The notes under the pieces: model-generated
The model's database searches: none
Seen by the model: the letters and a program-made list of their open reading frames with translations, nothing else
Told to the model about the DNA's origin: nothing
Shown: piece after piece, positions 7,882 to 16,048 of the stretch
How positions within the stretch are numbered: the stretch's first letter is position 1
Layout of the letters: the number at the start of each line of letters is the position of its first letter
Made by a program: the position numbers and the translations under genes
From: Ruminococcus flavefaciens
GTDB taxonomy: Bacteria; Bacillota; Clostridia; Oscillospirales; Ruminococcaceae
Assembly (NCBI GenBank): GCA_002310115.1
Contig: DBYI01000079.1
Location: 1 to 25,867, forward strand
Direction: 5' to 3'
DNA: 25,867 bases

Positions 7882-9219
7882 ATGACAAAGCTTGATAACA
7901 AGAATTTTATGCAGGCAGTGGGTAATGCTGATGAGATAAACGAACTTCTTCGCAGATACGGTGTAAAGTTCGGAATATACAAAAACGGCGTATTCAATGA
8001 ACAGTTTTTTCCATTTGATCCTATCCCGAGAGTTATATCTTCGGAAGATTTCAGAGGTATTGAAAAGGGACTTGTTCAGCGTGTAAACGCCCTGAATGAG
8101 TTCCTTTTTGATATATATCACGATAAAAATATCGTGCGTGACGGTATCATACCTGAGGATTTCATCTATATTTCAAAAGGATATCTCGCCGAGTGCGAAG
8201 GCATAACGCCAAAGAACAAGGTGTACAGCCATATCTCGGGAATTGACCTTGTTCAGGCTAAGGACGGTGAATGGTATATTTTAGAGGATAATCTGCGTAT
8301 ACCCTCGGGAGCATCATATCCCCTTATCGCAAGGGAGCTTACCCGTATTGCTGCCCCGCAGGCTTTTTCGGAGAACCATATCGTTGACAACAGAGGTTAT
8401 GCTGAACTCCTGAAAGAGACAATGGAGTACTCAAACTGCGGCGGTATCAGGGCTATACTTACCCCGGGACGATACAATGCGGCATATTTTGAACATTCAT
8501 ATCTTGCGGAGCATACAGGCTCTGTTCTGGTACAGAATGATGAGCTTTTTGTTGAGGACAATATCCTTTATCAGCGTACATATTCGGGAAGCAAAACAAG
8601 GATAGGTGTGCTGTACAGACGTATAGCAGACGAGTATCTCGACCCGCTGACATTCCTGCCGGAATCACTGATAGGCATACCAAATCTTATGGAAGCATAC
8701 CGCAGCGGAAATGTAGGCATAGTCAATGCACCGGGAAACGGTGTGGCTGACGACAAGGGCATATACTATTTTGTACCGAAGATGATAAAATACTATCTCG
8801 GCGAAGAACCGATACTCAAAAACGCACCAACATATCTGCCCTTCTATGAGGAGGATATGAAGTATGTTATGGACAACCTTGAAAGGCTTGTCATCAAGGA
8901 CGTAGCAGAAGCAGGTGGATACGGTGTAGTATTCGGAAGTGACCTTACAAAGGAAAAACTTGAAGAATTCCGCAAGACGATAATTGCAGAACCGAGACGT
9001 TTCATCGCACAGGAAGTCATAGACTTTCTCGACCTTCCTATACTTGATAACGGTGAAACAGTCATGCGAAAGGCAGACCTCAGAGCATTCGTGCTTTCGG
9101 GAGAAAAAACAAAAGTATGGGCATCGGGACTTACCAGATTTTCCCGCAATCCCGATTCATTCGTAGTAAACTCATCACAAGGAGGAGGCTTTAAAGATAC
9201 ATGGGTACTATCTCAATAG
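7882..9219 (+). CDS. Circularly permuted ATP-grasp ligase (DUF404/DUF407 type)
   Basis: A 445-residue protein of the circularly permuted ATP-grasp family, predicted to form amide or peptide bonds via acyl-phosphates. Recognisable blocks are WYILEDNLRIPSGASYPL (metal and substrate site), VNAPGNGVADDKGIYYFVP, YYLGEEPIL, LVIKDVAEAGGYGVVFG (ATP-binding Lys and glycine loop) and FIAQEVIDFLDLPI. Start ATG 7882 has GGAG eight bases upstream; a GTG three codons earlier overlaps that site. The stop overlaps the alpha-E gene by 19 bases. In other bacteria this family is regularly encoded with alpha-E and transglutaminase-like proteins, as here. The substrate is unknown; the 60-residue peptide at 12610 is one candidate in the same operon. 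Confidence 0.88.
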   Translation: MTKLDNKNFMQAVGNADEINELLRRYGVKFGIYKNGVFNEQFFPFDPIPRVISSEDFRGIEKGLVQRVNALNEFLFDIYHDKNIVRDGIIPEDFIYISKGYLAECEGITPKNKVYSHISGIDLVQAKDGEWYILEDNLRIPSGASYPLIARELTRIAAPQAFSENHIVDNRGYAELLKETMEYSNCGGIRAILTPGRYNAAYFEHSYLAEHTGSVLVQNDELFVEDNILYQRTYSGSKTRIGVLYRRIADEYLDPLTFLPESLIGIPNLMEAYRSGNVGIVNAPGNGVADDKGIYYFVPKMIKYYLGEEPILKNAPTYLPFYEEDMKYVMDNLERLVIKDVAEAGGYGVVFGSDLTKEKLEEFRKTIIAEPRRFIAQEVIDFLDLPILDNGETVMRKADLRAFVLSGEKTKVWASGLTRFSRNPDSFVVNSSQGGGFKDTWVLSQ

Positions 9220-9902
9220 AACACAGCGACCGCCTTTACTGGCTGGGACGCTATACTGAAAGAGCATTTACCTCTCTTCGGACGATACAGAAGCTCTATG
9301 ACAAAATGATAGACGACCGCAGAGGGTACACAAATTATCTTAAATGCTTCGGGCTCAACGATACCTACGGAAGCAACGACACATTCATGCGGAGCTTTCT
9401 ATATGACAACTGCAATGTCAACTCTGTTGCATACAGTCTTGAACGTGCTTATGATAACGGCATAGTTCTCCGCGAGGAGATATCCACCGAAGCTCTTTCG
9501 TTTTTGCAGCTTGCAAAGGATTCCCTGGGGAAGTCGGGAATGTCGGCAAATACAAGGCTTTCGCTGATGCCCCTTGAAGATCTGCTTTTCGGCTTCTGGG
9601 GCTGTATAAACGAGCATATCTACGATGACGAGATAAGAAATATAATATATATCGGCAAGACTGTCGAACGGCTCGACCTGTACATCAGAATGAAATATCC
9701 TTATGATATTGCCGAAAAGGAATATATCCGACTTCTCAAGAACCTCAACCGTGTCCCGAAAGGAACACCGTACCGCTACAATACGAAATACCTGTCCGAG
9801 CTGGTGATAATAATGGGTACAGAGGAAGATTACGGTCAGAGCTCGGAAAAAGCGCTCGGAAGTCTTGAACACCTTTTTGAACCAACGGGGGTAACTGTAT
9901 GA
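9201..9902 (+). CDS. Alpha-E domain protein (DUF403)
   Basis: A 233-residue, mostly alpha-helical protein of the alpha-E (DUF403) family. The N-terminal SDRLYWLGRYTERAF is the family signature, and IYIGKTVERLDLYIRMKYP (about 148-166) matches the second conserved helix pair. No enzyme activity is proven for the family. It nearly always accompanies permuted ATP-grasp ligases and may act as scaffold or partner enzyme. It overlaps the ATP-grasp gene by 19 bases and the transglutaminase gene by four (ATGA), so translation of the three is probably coupled. The GGAGGAGG ribosome site lies within the upstream coding end. Confidence 0.85.
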   Translation: MGTISIEHSDRLYWLGRYTERAFTSLRTIQKLYDKMIDDRRGYTNYLKCFGLNDTYGSNDTFMRSFLYDNCNVNSVAYSLERAYDNGIVLREEISTEALSFLQLAKDSLGKSGMSANTRLSLMPLEDLLFGFWGCINEHIYDDEIRNIIYIGKTVERLDLYIRMKYPYDIAEKEYIRLLKNLNRVPKGTPYRYNTKYLSELVIIMGTEEDYGQSSEKALGSLEHLFEPTGVTV

Positions 9903-10669
9903 AAACACTTAGTTTCAGCTTTTCAACGAAGCTGACATTTGATGATTATGTACACGATCACAGCTTTGCATTACGCATAATACCGCCTAATACGGAAGCT
10001 CAGAAGATAATTTCCTGCGGACTTGACATCTCGCCTGCTGTCGCTACAAAACAGACAGTCGACGCATTCGGCAACAACGTTACGGCAGGCTACATACAGG
10101 GAGATCACCGATTTCTTGACTTTGAGATAAATGGAACGGCAGAGGTAGATTCCACAAAGCACAGCACATTCCTTATGCCATGCTACCTGTATCAGTCGGA
10201 GTATACTGCTCCTGACGAGGAGCTCAGGGATTTCTATACTGAGCTGAAGGATAAAAATATCACTGACGTATCCGACAGAGCAGCTTTTTTCAGTGATATC
10301 CTCTCAGACATTATCGAGTATAAAAAGGGCGTGACAACTACAGCAACAACTGCCGCAGAGGCTTTTGCCATGAAAACGGGAGTGTGTCAGGATTTCTCCC
10401 ATATCCTTATCTCTCTGCTGAGAATGGGCGGTATCCCTGCCCGTTATGTTGCTGGACTTGCGTTCTGCGACGGCGAAACTCATTCATGGGTTGAATACTG
10501 GACGGGCAATCAATGGGAGGGGATTGACCCTGCAAACAACTGCCCCGTAAACGACGATTACCTTGTTATATCAAAGGGACGAGATTTCCGCGACTGCGCT
10601 ATCGACAGGGGCGTGATGTTCGGAAGATATACCCAGCAATTGCAGTTAGTACGCTCGGTCTTGACATAG
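9899..10669 (+). CDS. Transglutaminase-like cysteine protease/peptidase
   Basis: A 256-residue protein with an N-terminal beta-rich domain (1-105), typical of bacterial transglutaminase N-domains, and a papain-like transglutaminase core. The catalytic triad is visible: Cys163 in GVCQDFSH, His195 in ETHSWVEYW, and Asp210 in EGIDPANNC. No signal peptide is seen, so it acts in the cytoplasm. It may hydrolyse or transfer amide bonds made by the ATP-grasp partner. The start overlaps the alpha-E stop. The triple ATP-grasp, alpha-E and transglutaminase set is a known conserved gene neighbourhood of unknown biochemical product. Confidence 0.87.
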   Translation: MKTLSFSFSTKLTFDDYVHDHSFALRIIPPNTEAQKIISCGLDISPAVATKQTVDAFGNNVTAGYIQGDHRFLDFEINGTAEVDSTKHSTFLMPCYLYQSEYTAPDEELRDFYTELKDKNITDVSDRAAFFSDILSDIIEYKKGVTTTATTAAEAFAMKTGVCQDFSHILISLLRMGGIPARYVAGLAFCDGETHSWVEYWTGNQWEGIDPANNCPVNDDYLVISKGRDFRDCAIDRGVMFGRYTQQLQLVRSVLT

Positions 10670-10685
10670 AAATGAGGTGTGAACA

Positions 10686-11624
10686 ATGATAGAAACAATA
10701 GCAACTGCCGCACTTGCGGTCAATGAAAACCTAAATATACAGAAGCGGCGCATTGCAAACGGTAAAAGCAATCGCCGTCTGAGCCTTGTTACAGGCACAC
10801 ACGGCGACGAGCTTGAAGGTCAGTATCTTGCATATATGATAGGCTCTTATCTCAATGAGAACATTGCTATGCTTGACGGTATCGTGGACATATACCCAGC
10901 ACTCAATCCAATGGGTATCGACTCTATAACCCGTGGAGTTCCCATGTTCGACCTTGATATGAACCGCGTTTTTCCAGGCTCCAAGGACGGCACAATGATA
11001 GAGACGCTCTGCGCTTCCATAGTCGATGATATTGCAGGCTCCGACGTCTGTGTGGATATACATTCAAGCAACATCTTCCTCAAGGAAATACCGCAGATAC
11101 GCATGAGCGTTCCGACTGCACCAACACTTCTGCCATATGCAAAAATGATGAACGTGGATTTTGTTTGGATACACGAATCCGCAACAGTTCTTGAATCTAC
11201 CCTCGCTCATACACTCAACACAAGGGGAACGAAAACTCTTGTTGTTGAAATGGGCGTGGGTATGCGTATCACTAAGGAATACTGCCGACAGCTCTTTGAC
11301 GGCATACTCAATCTTATGAAAGAGCTCGAAATGTGGAGCGGAGAAACAGCTCCCGTCCGCGAGCCCATAGTCTCGGAGGGACGAGAGGTAGGCTTTGTAA
11401 ATTCCGATGCGGCAGGCATTTTTGTGTCCTGTGTAGATTTCGGGGACAGTGTCAGTAAAGGAGACCATATCGGTGATGTAGTTGATCCACTTTCCTCTGC
11501 TGTAGTGGAAAAAATAGACGCTGTATGCAACGGTATGATATTTACGCTGCGGGAATATCCCGTAGTTTACGGCGGCTCGCTCCTTGCGAGGATATTGCAG
11601 CCAGCCTCGGGAGGTGACAAGTAA
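10686..11624 (+). CDS. Succinylglutamate desuccinylase/aspartoacylase family protein, intact zinc site
   Basis: A 312-residue M14-like zinc amidohydrolase. Zinc and catalytic residues are present: His39 and Glu42 in GTHGDELEG, His126 in DIHSSN, and Glu188 in VVEMG. The NRVFPG (93-98) substrate-binding block is typical. Residues about 225-305 form a beta-rich C-terminal domain, as in the AstE/AspA family. It should hydrolyse an N-acyl amino acid or a similar amide. It follows the transglutaminase gene by 16 bases with ribosome site GAGGTG, and its stop overlaps the next start by one base (TAATG). The acyl substrate is unknown. Confidence 0.85.
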   Translation: MIETIATAALAVNENLNIQKRRIANGKSNRRLSLVTGTHGDELEGQYLAYMIGSYLNENIAMLDGIVDIYPALNPMGIDSITRGVPMFDLDMNRVFPGSKDGTMIETLCASIVDDIAGSDVCVDIHSSNIFLKEIPQIRMSVPTAPTLLPYAKMMNVDFVWIHESATVLESTLAHTLNTRGTKTLVVEMGVGMRITKEYCRQLFDGILNLMKELEMWSGETAPVREPIVSEGREVGFVNSDAAGIFVSCVDFGDSVSKGDHIGDVVDPLSSAVVEKIDAVCNGMIFTLREYPVVYGGSLLARILQPASGGDK

Positions 11625-12547
11625 TGAAAAAGAAAGTATTATACTCGCTGAAATCACCTTACCGTGAACAGCTTGACGTTATTGGCTTCCGCTTCGGTCA
11701 CGGAAAGAAGTCCGCGGCTATAGTGGGAGCTATGCGCGGAAATGAAGTACAGCAGATGTATGTCTGCAGCCGCATGGTGCAGGAGCTGAAAAAGCTCGAA
11801 GCAAAGGGCAAAATCACCGAGGACTGCGAGATAATGGTCATTCCCTGCGTGAATTATTATTCCATGAATATCGGCAAGCGCTTCTGGGCAATGGACAATA
11901 CCGACATCAACAGAATGTTCCCCGGCTACTGGCAGGGTGAAACCACTCAGCGTATCGCGGATGGACTTTTCTCGAAGATACAGGGCTACGAATACGGCAT
12001 ACAGCTTGCAAGCTTTTATCAGGTGGGTAATTTCCTGCCTCATGTAAAAATGATGGACACGGGCTTTATGCAGCCTGATATGATGAAGGACTTTGGTTTG
12101 GAATTCGGCATACTCCGCAAGCCCCGACCTTATGATACTACCACGCTGAATTACAACTGGCAGGTGTGGGAGACAAAGGCGTTTTCGGTATACGCAAATG
12201 CTACCGATGATATTGATGAAAACGCCGCAGACGAAGCGGTCTACGCCATACTGCGTTTTCTTGACAAGCAGGGCATTGTAAGCGCTAACACGCCGCCCGG
12301 GTACATTACAAAAATAATAGACGAGAGCAAAACCAAGCAGATACGCTCCGAAGCTTCGGGCGTATTCAAGAGCCTTATCGAGATAGGCAAGAGAGTTGAA
12401 CGTGGGGATATGCTCGGAGTAATATCCGATCCATTTGAGGGGGAGGTCGTATCAGAGATAAGGAGTCCTGTTTCGGGAACGGTATATTTTGAGTATCACG
12501 ATCCACTTATAAATTCAAACACTGTATGCTTCAAAATAATCAAGTAG
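11624..12547 (+). CDS. Aspartoacylase-like paralogue lacking zinc ligands (probable pseudoenzyme)
   Basis: A 307-residue paralogue of the preceding protein with the same fold and the conserved DINRMFPG (94-101), but an altered active site. The H-G-x-E motif reads AMRGNE, with Arg38 in place of the first zinc His and Glu41 kept. The DIHSS block reads QLASF, so the second zinc His is lost. The VVEMG block reads SVYAN, so the catalytic Glu is a Tyr. The C-terminal beta-domain (about 225-305) is retained. The reading frame is intact and conserved in length, so decay is unlikely. It may be a regulatory or structural partner of the active paralogue, to which it is coupled by TAATG overlap. Confidence 0.82.
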   Translation: MKKKVLYSLKSPYREQLDVIGFRFGHGKKSAAIVGAMRGNEVQQMYVCSRMVQELKKLEAKGKITEDCEIMVIPCVNYYSMNIGKRFWAMDNTDINRMFPGYWQGETTQRIADGLFSKIQGYEYGIQLASFYQVGNFLPHVKMMDTGFMQPDMMKDFGLEFGILRKPRPYDTTTLNYNWQVWETKAFSVYANATDDIDENAADEAVYAILRFLDKQGIVSANTPPGYITKIIDESKTKQIRSEASGVFKSLIEIGKRVERGDMLGVISDPFEGEVVSEIRSPVSGTVYFEYHDPLINSNTVCFKIIK

Positions 12548-12566
12548 GGGCGGATAATATTCGCCC
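12548..12566 (+). promoter_or_regulatory. Hairpin directly after the aspartoacylase-like pair
   Basis: GGGCGG and TTCGCCC form a 6-bp stem around ATAATA immediately after the stop codon. No U-run follows, so it is not a full terminator. It may be a processing or stability element that changes expression of the peptide and synthetase genes relative to the upstream ones. Confidence 0.45.
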
Positions 12567-12609
12567 AAACGACTAACAGCTTTTATTCTTAATTATAAGG
12601 AGAAAGACT

Positions 12610-12792
12610 ATGAAAAAAGAATTTTCGGAAACAAAAACCGTCGTATCTCCAGACGGGAAAAATGTGACCACAATGACTGTGAGCGGAAGCAGTGAAACCA
12701 CGGAGAACTCCAAAACTGTCTCAACTTCATTTACTACAAGCACCACGACTACTTCAACATCGACGACAACAATAAAGAACGGGGAAATATGA
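12610..12792 (+). CDS. Ser/Thr-rich 60-residue peptide of unknown function
   Basis: A 60-residue protein not matching any family I recognise. Half of its residues are Ser or Thr (19 Thr, 11 Ser). The Thr/Ser run (TTSTTTTSTSTTT) lies near the C-terminus and is followed by IKNGEI. The N-terminal half is charged (KKEFSETK) with a SPDGKN turn. There is no Cys or Trp, no signal peptide and no membrane segment. A strong site (AAGGAG) eight bases before the ATG, and a one-base gap to the synthetase gene, show it is a real, co-translated gene. It could be the substrate modified by the operon's ATP-grasp ligase, or a low-complexity structural peptide. Both ideas are inference. Confidence 0.7.
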   Translation: MKKEFSETKTVVSPDGKNVTTMTVSGSSETTENSKTVSTSFTTSTTTTSTSTTTIKNGEI

Positions 12793-12793
12793 A

Positions 12794-13783
12794 ATGATAA
12801 CCTTGAACGACTACCTGTTTTCGGGAAATACGGTGCTGAAAATACTGCATCAGTATTCAAACGATCTCAGAAACAGCGCAAAGGAGAGTCACAACAGCAT
12901 CGACCTTGCGCACTCCAATTTCCTGATACAGATAATAGAACTGCTTGAACACAACGACTTCCTTACTTCTCAGTCCCAGAGGATAAAGGAGTTTTACAAA
13001 TACATGACAAGGGAATACCCTTTCCTTGCATTCACTTTCAAAGGGCGGATAAAGTCTCTTATACGCGCAGAGGAAAAGTTCAACGGGTATATCCTTGAAT
13101 ATATTTACAAGTATTACAAAAAGAACAGCAAATTTCCATCGGAAGCCGATATAAAAAGCAAGCTCATATGCTTCCGCGACCTTATAGCATACCGTATCGT
13201 TATCTCTATGCCTGCCTGCCATATCAAAAATGCAGATGAAAAAGGCGAGATTGAGAAAAAGTATCTCTATGAGATAGCCGATGTTGTTCCCGAATTCCTT
13301 GAGGAGAGAGGTTTCACCGCAGAGCTTTCGGGCTTCACTGAAGACAGGTATTCCGACAAGCTCAAAGAGGCTGTCAGACTGTATTACCGCGACTATGTGT
13401 CATTTCCGAGAAGCACAGGCTATCAGTCCATACACATAACCTTTTACGATAATCTTGCCCGTTGCTATACGGAATTGCAACTCCGCACCAAAGATATGGA
13501 CGACTTTGCGGAGATAGGCGACGCCAATCACTTCGGATATGAAAAATTACAGATAACAAGGCGTACAAAGCGTGATGAGATCCCTGTTGGAGAGTGCATT
13601 TATTTTGATGAAGCATATGAGCGACTTACAAGATTGCAGGAGCTGGAGCTTGCGGAATTGGATGTGAATATGTTCAAGGCTATAAACAATCAGCTCATAA
13701 ACGACGGTTGCGGACTGTTCAGAGGCAGGCAGATCCTGCCGTTCGAGCATTTGTCACGTTTCCAGAATGACCTTATTGATTAA
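12794..13783 (+). CDS. RelA/SpoT-type (p)ppGpp synthetase, stand-alone
   Basis: A 329-residue protein with a RelA/SpoT nucleotidyltransferase domain at about 85-255. Key stretches are FRDLIAYRIVIS (Asp129), DYVSFPRSTGYQSIHITF (200-217, the GYQS loop), and ELQLRTKDMDDFAEIGDANHFGYE (227-250, with the catalytic Glu227 and the RT motif). No HD hydrolase, TGS or ACT domain is present, so this is a small-alarmone-synthetase type that would transfer pyrophosphate from ATP to GDP or GTP. A helical region of about 80 residues precedes the domain and a ~75-residue tail follows it. It is co-translated with the Ser/Thr-rich peptide. The placement of an alarmone synthetase at the end of an amidoligase operon is unusual. 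Confidence 0.85.
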   Translation: MITLNDYLFSGNTVLKILHQYSNDLRNSAKESHNSIDLAHSNFLIQIIELLEHNDFLTSQSQRIKEFYKYMTREYPFLAFTFKGRIKSLIRAEEKFNGYILEYIYKYYKKNSKFPSEADIKSKLICFRDLIAYRIVISMPACHIKNADEKGEIEKKYLYEIADVVPEFLEERGFTAELSGFTEDRYSDKLKEAVRLYYRDYVSFPRSTGYQSIHITFYDNLARCYTELQLRTKDMDDFAEIGDANHFGYEKLQITRRTKRDEIPVGECIYFDEAYERLTRLQELELAELDVNMFKAINNQLINDGCGLFRGRQILPFEHLSRFQNDLID

Positions 13784-13815
13784 CGGCAATTAGGCAAATC
13801 AGTAATGATTTACAG

Positions 13816-13844
13816 TTGCCTGTAAATAAAATTCGTGGTAAAAT
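13816..13844 (+). promoter_or_regulatory. Promoter of the GH13 gene with overlapping inverted repeat
   Basis: TTGCCT (13816-13821), 17 bases, TAAAAT (13839-13844). The -35 box is the right arm of an inverted repeat, AGGCAA (from 13792) with TTGCCT, which could serve as an operator. No terminator-like leader is seen here. Confidence 0.6.
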
Positions 13845-13901
13845 GTTATATGAGAAGACAAACGAAAAATGCAAAATAGCAGTATAAACGGAGGTATGAA
13901 A

Positions 13902-15212
13902 ATGTGGGCATATGAAAGTGTATTCTATCAGATATATCCGCTTGGTTTCTGCGGTGCACCATTTGCAAATGATGGAATACCTGAACCAAGAATATTAAAG
14001 TTAATTGACTGGGCTGACCATATTAGGGAGCTGAATTGTGATGCAGTCTATTTTTCGCCAATTTTCGAGTCCGATTCTCATGGCTATGACACAAGGGACT
14101 ATACTAAGATCGACTGCCGTCTTGGCAGCAACGAGGACTTTGCAAAGGTCTGCAAAGCGCTTCACAAAAGGGGCATAAAAGTAGTCCTTGACGGCGTTTT
14201 CAATCACGTCGGCAGAGGTTTCTGGGCGTTTCAGGACGTTCTCCGCAACCGAGAGAAGTCACGCTATAAAGACTGGTTCCATATTGATTTCGACGGAAAC
14301 TCAAACTATAACGACGGCTTATGGTATGAGGGCTGGGAAGGACATTTTGAACTTGTAAAGCTCAATCTCTGGAACAACGAAGTCGTTGAGCATATCTTCT
14401 CCTGCATCAAAGGCTGGGTAGATGAGTTTGACATAGATGGTCTGAGACTTGATGTGGCGTACTGCCTTGACAAGGAATTCCTGAAAAGGCTCCGCGGTTT
14501 TACTAACGGACTGAAAGATGACTTTGTGCTTATCGGTGAGCTTCTCCACGGCGACTATTCGCAGTTTGTAAACAACGATATGTTACACTCCGCAACCAAT
14601 TATCAGTGCTACAAGGGACTGTTTTCGAGCTTCAACAGCATGAATATGTTTGAGATATGCCATTCCCTCAAAAATCAGTTCGGACCCGAGCCGTGGTGTC
14701 AATACAAGGGTATGCATCTTCTCAGCTTTGTTGACAACCACGATGTATCAAGAATCGCGACGATACTCACAAACAAAAATCACATTCCGCTTGTATACGC
14801 GATAATGTTCGGAATGCCCGGTATCCCGTGTATCTACTATGGAAGCGAATGGGGCGCGGAAGCTGACAAAAAGGACGGCGATCCTGCACTGAGAGTATCA
14901 TTCGATAAGCCGACAGAAAACGAGCTTTCGGCGTATATCTCAAAGCTTGCAAAGATACACCGTGAGAGCAAGGCACTTTGTTACGGCGATATTAGCGTTC
15001 CTGTGCTCACCAACAAACAGTGCATCATTCAGCGCAGATGTGATGACGAGAGGATACTTATTGCTGTAAATGCGGAAGATCAGCCTTTTACAGCGCACTT
15101 TGACGCAGGCTGCGGCATGGCTGATGAACTTATAACAGGCACAAAGCATGATTTCGGCGGTGGAAGCGTATTGCCGCCTTATTCTGCACAGATATGGAAA
15201 ATGGAGAGATAG
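13902..15212 (+). CDS. GH13 alpha-amylase-family glycoside hydrolase
   Basis: A 436-residue intracellular GH13 enzyme. Family motifs in order: DGVFNHVGRG (region I, 97-106), GLRLDVAYC with the nucleophile Asp184, LIGELLHGD with the acid/base Glu213, and SFVDNHDVSR with transition-state Asp278. There is no signal peptide and no carbohydrate-binding module, and the opening MWAYESVFYQIYPLGF is like cytoplasmic maltodextrin-active enzymes. It probably cleaves alpha-1,4-linked maltooligosaccharides or cyclodextrins after uptake. I chose ATG 13902 because GGAGG lies seven bases upstream; ATG 13896 is too close to that site, and ATG 13869 has none. It converges on the C26 hydrolase gene with a four-base gap. 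Confidence 0.9.
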   Translation: MWAYESVFYQIYPLGFCGAPFANDGIPEPRILKLIDWADHIRELNCDAVYFSPIFESDSHGYDTRDYTKIDCRLGSNEDFAKVCKALHKRGIKVVLDGVFNHVGRGFWAFQDVLRNREKSRYKDWFHIDFDGNSNYNDGLWYEGWEGHFELVKLNLWNNEVVEHIFSCIKGWVDEFDIDGLRLDVAYCLDKEFLKRLRGFTNGLKDDFVLIGELLHGDYSQFVNNDMLHSATNYQCYKGLFSSFNSMNMFEICHSLKNQFGPEPWCQYKGMHLLSFVDNHDVSRIATILTNKNHIPLVYAIMFGMPGIPCIYYGSEWGAEADKKDGDPALRVSFDKPTENELSAYISKLAKIHRESKALCYGDISVPVLTNKQCIIQRRCDDERILIAVNAEDQPFTAHFDAGCGMADELITGTKHDFGGGSVLPPYSAQIWKMER

Positions 15213-15216
15213 TCTT

Positions 15217-15924
15217 TTAACGACAATTTCTAACAAATTCCTTGAAGATAAGGCGGCTGTTTCCATCTTTGAGATAGGAGAATTCGGGGTGCCATTGTAC
15301 TGCCCAAAGGAACTTTTTATTCGGAGCGTAAACAGCTTCGATAAGCCCGTCGGGAGCTTCTGCCATTGGTAAAAGCTCGGGGGAGAGAGCCCGTACTCCC
15401 TGATGATGATAGCTGTTTACTGGGATAGTATCAGCTTTCAGAAGATCATACAGCGGCGAATCCGCTCTTATATTCACTTCATGTATCGGAACATCGTATG
15501 GCGGCTTCTGACAATGTGTTATTGTATCAGAAAACTGCGAGGGTATATCCTGCAAGAGAGTTCCGCCAAGTGCGGCGTTTATGAACTGTATGCCGCGACA
15601 TATGCCGAGTATGGGTTTATCAGCTTCCATTGCACGTTTAAGGAGCTTTTCTTCCATGAAATCACGTTCGGGGCTGCACTCGCCGCAGGCACCTGTCTTT
15701 CGGGCAGAGTACAGCTTCGGATCAACGTCCTGACCACCTGTGAACAGAAAGCCGTCACACATAGATGTTATCTGTTCGATATCAGCGCTGTCGCTCGTCA
15801 GAGGCAACATAACAGGCAAACCTCCTGCTTCAATTATTCCGCCGAAATACCCCGGCAGCATCCAATAGCTGTTTTTATTGTAGTCGAAAAGAGGTATTAC
15901 TCCAATAACGGGTTTGTTGTTCAT
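15217..15924 (-). CDS. Gamma-glutamyl-gamma-aminobutyrate hydrolase family protein (peptidase C26)
   Basis: A 235-residue class I glutamine-amidotransferase-like hydrolase of the PuuD/C26 family. Catalytic residues are seen: nucleophile Cys109 in PILGICRGIQFINA, and His212 and Glu214 in VQWHPEFSY. FLFTGGQDVDPKLY (60-72) is the family oxyanion-side signature. The family hydrolyses gamma-glutamyl amides such as gamma-glutamyl-GABA. The start follows GGAGGAG. Its leader (15942-15980) carries the same promoter-plus-terminator design as two upstream operons, which suggests a shared regulon related to amide or nitrogen metabolism. The 3' end meets the GH13 gene with only four bases between stops. 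Confidence 0.88.
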   Translation of the reverse strand: MNNKPVIGVIPLFDYNKNSYWMLPGYFGGIIEAGGLPVMLPLTSDSADIEQITSMCDGFLFTGGQDVDPKLYSARKTGACGECSPERDFMEEKLLKRAMEADKPILGICRGIQFINAALGGTLLQDIPSQFSDTITHCQKPPYDVPIHEVNIRADSPLYDLLKADTIPVNSYHHQGVRALSPELLPMAEAPDGLIEAVYAPNKKFLWAVQWHPEFSYLKDGNSRLIFKEFVRNCR

Positions 15925-15941
15925 ATAATCTCCTCCAATAC

Positions 15942-15980
15942 AAAAAGGCGCATACGATAAATACCGCAGCGCCGTTGCTT
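15942..15980 (-). promoter_or_regulatory. Leader attenuator 3 (AAGCAA plus terminator hairpin)
   Basis: Read on the minus strand, AAGCAACGG (15980 down to 15972) leads into a hairpin GGCGC-TGCG / CGTA-T-GCGCC with one bulge, ended by five T (15946-15942). It lies between the promoter and the GGAGGAG site of the C26 gene. Sequence and layout match the leaders at 6361 and 7819. Confidence 0.72.
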
Positions 15981-15989
15981 TATATAATA

Positions 15990-16018
15990 ATTATAGTATT
16001 TTTTATCAGGAAAGTCAA
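15990..16018 (-). promoter_or_regulatory. Sigma-A promoter of the C26 hydrolase gene
   Basis: On the minus strand: TTGACT (16018-16013), 17 bases, TATAAT (15995-15990). The predicted start is near 15983, so a prematurely terminated RNA would be about 40 nt. Confidence 0.82.
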
Positions 16019-16048
16019 GTATTATCTGGCTATATATAGTCATGATGA

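Noticed and set aside
15403..15960. A 185-residue plus-strand frame opposite the C26 hydrolase gene
   Set aside because: Composition is irregular, there is no ribosome site, and the minus-strand gene has the complete catalytic set.
15942..15980. The three leaders as ANTAR-type two-hairpin antiterminators, or as T-boxes
   Set aside because: There is no room for the first ANTAR hairpin between the predicted start and the terminator stem, and the loops are not matching hexaloops. No T-box or specifier structure is present.
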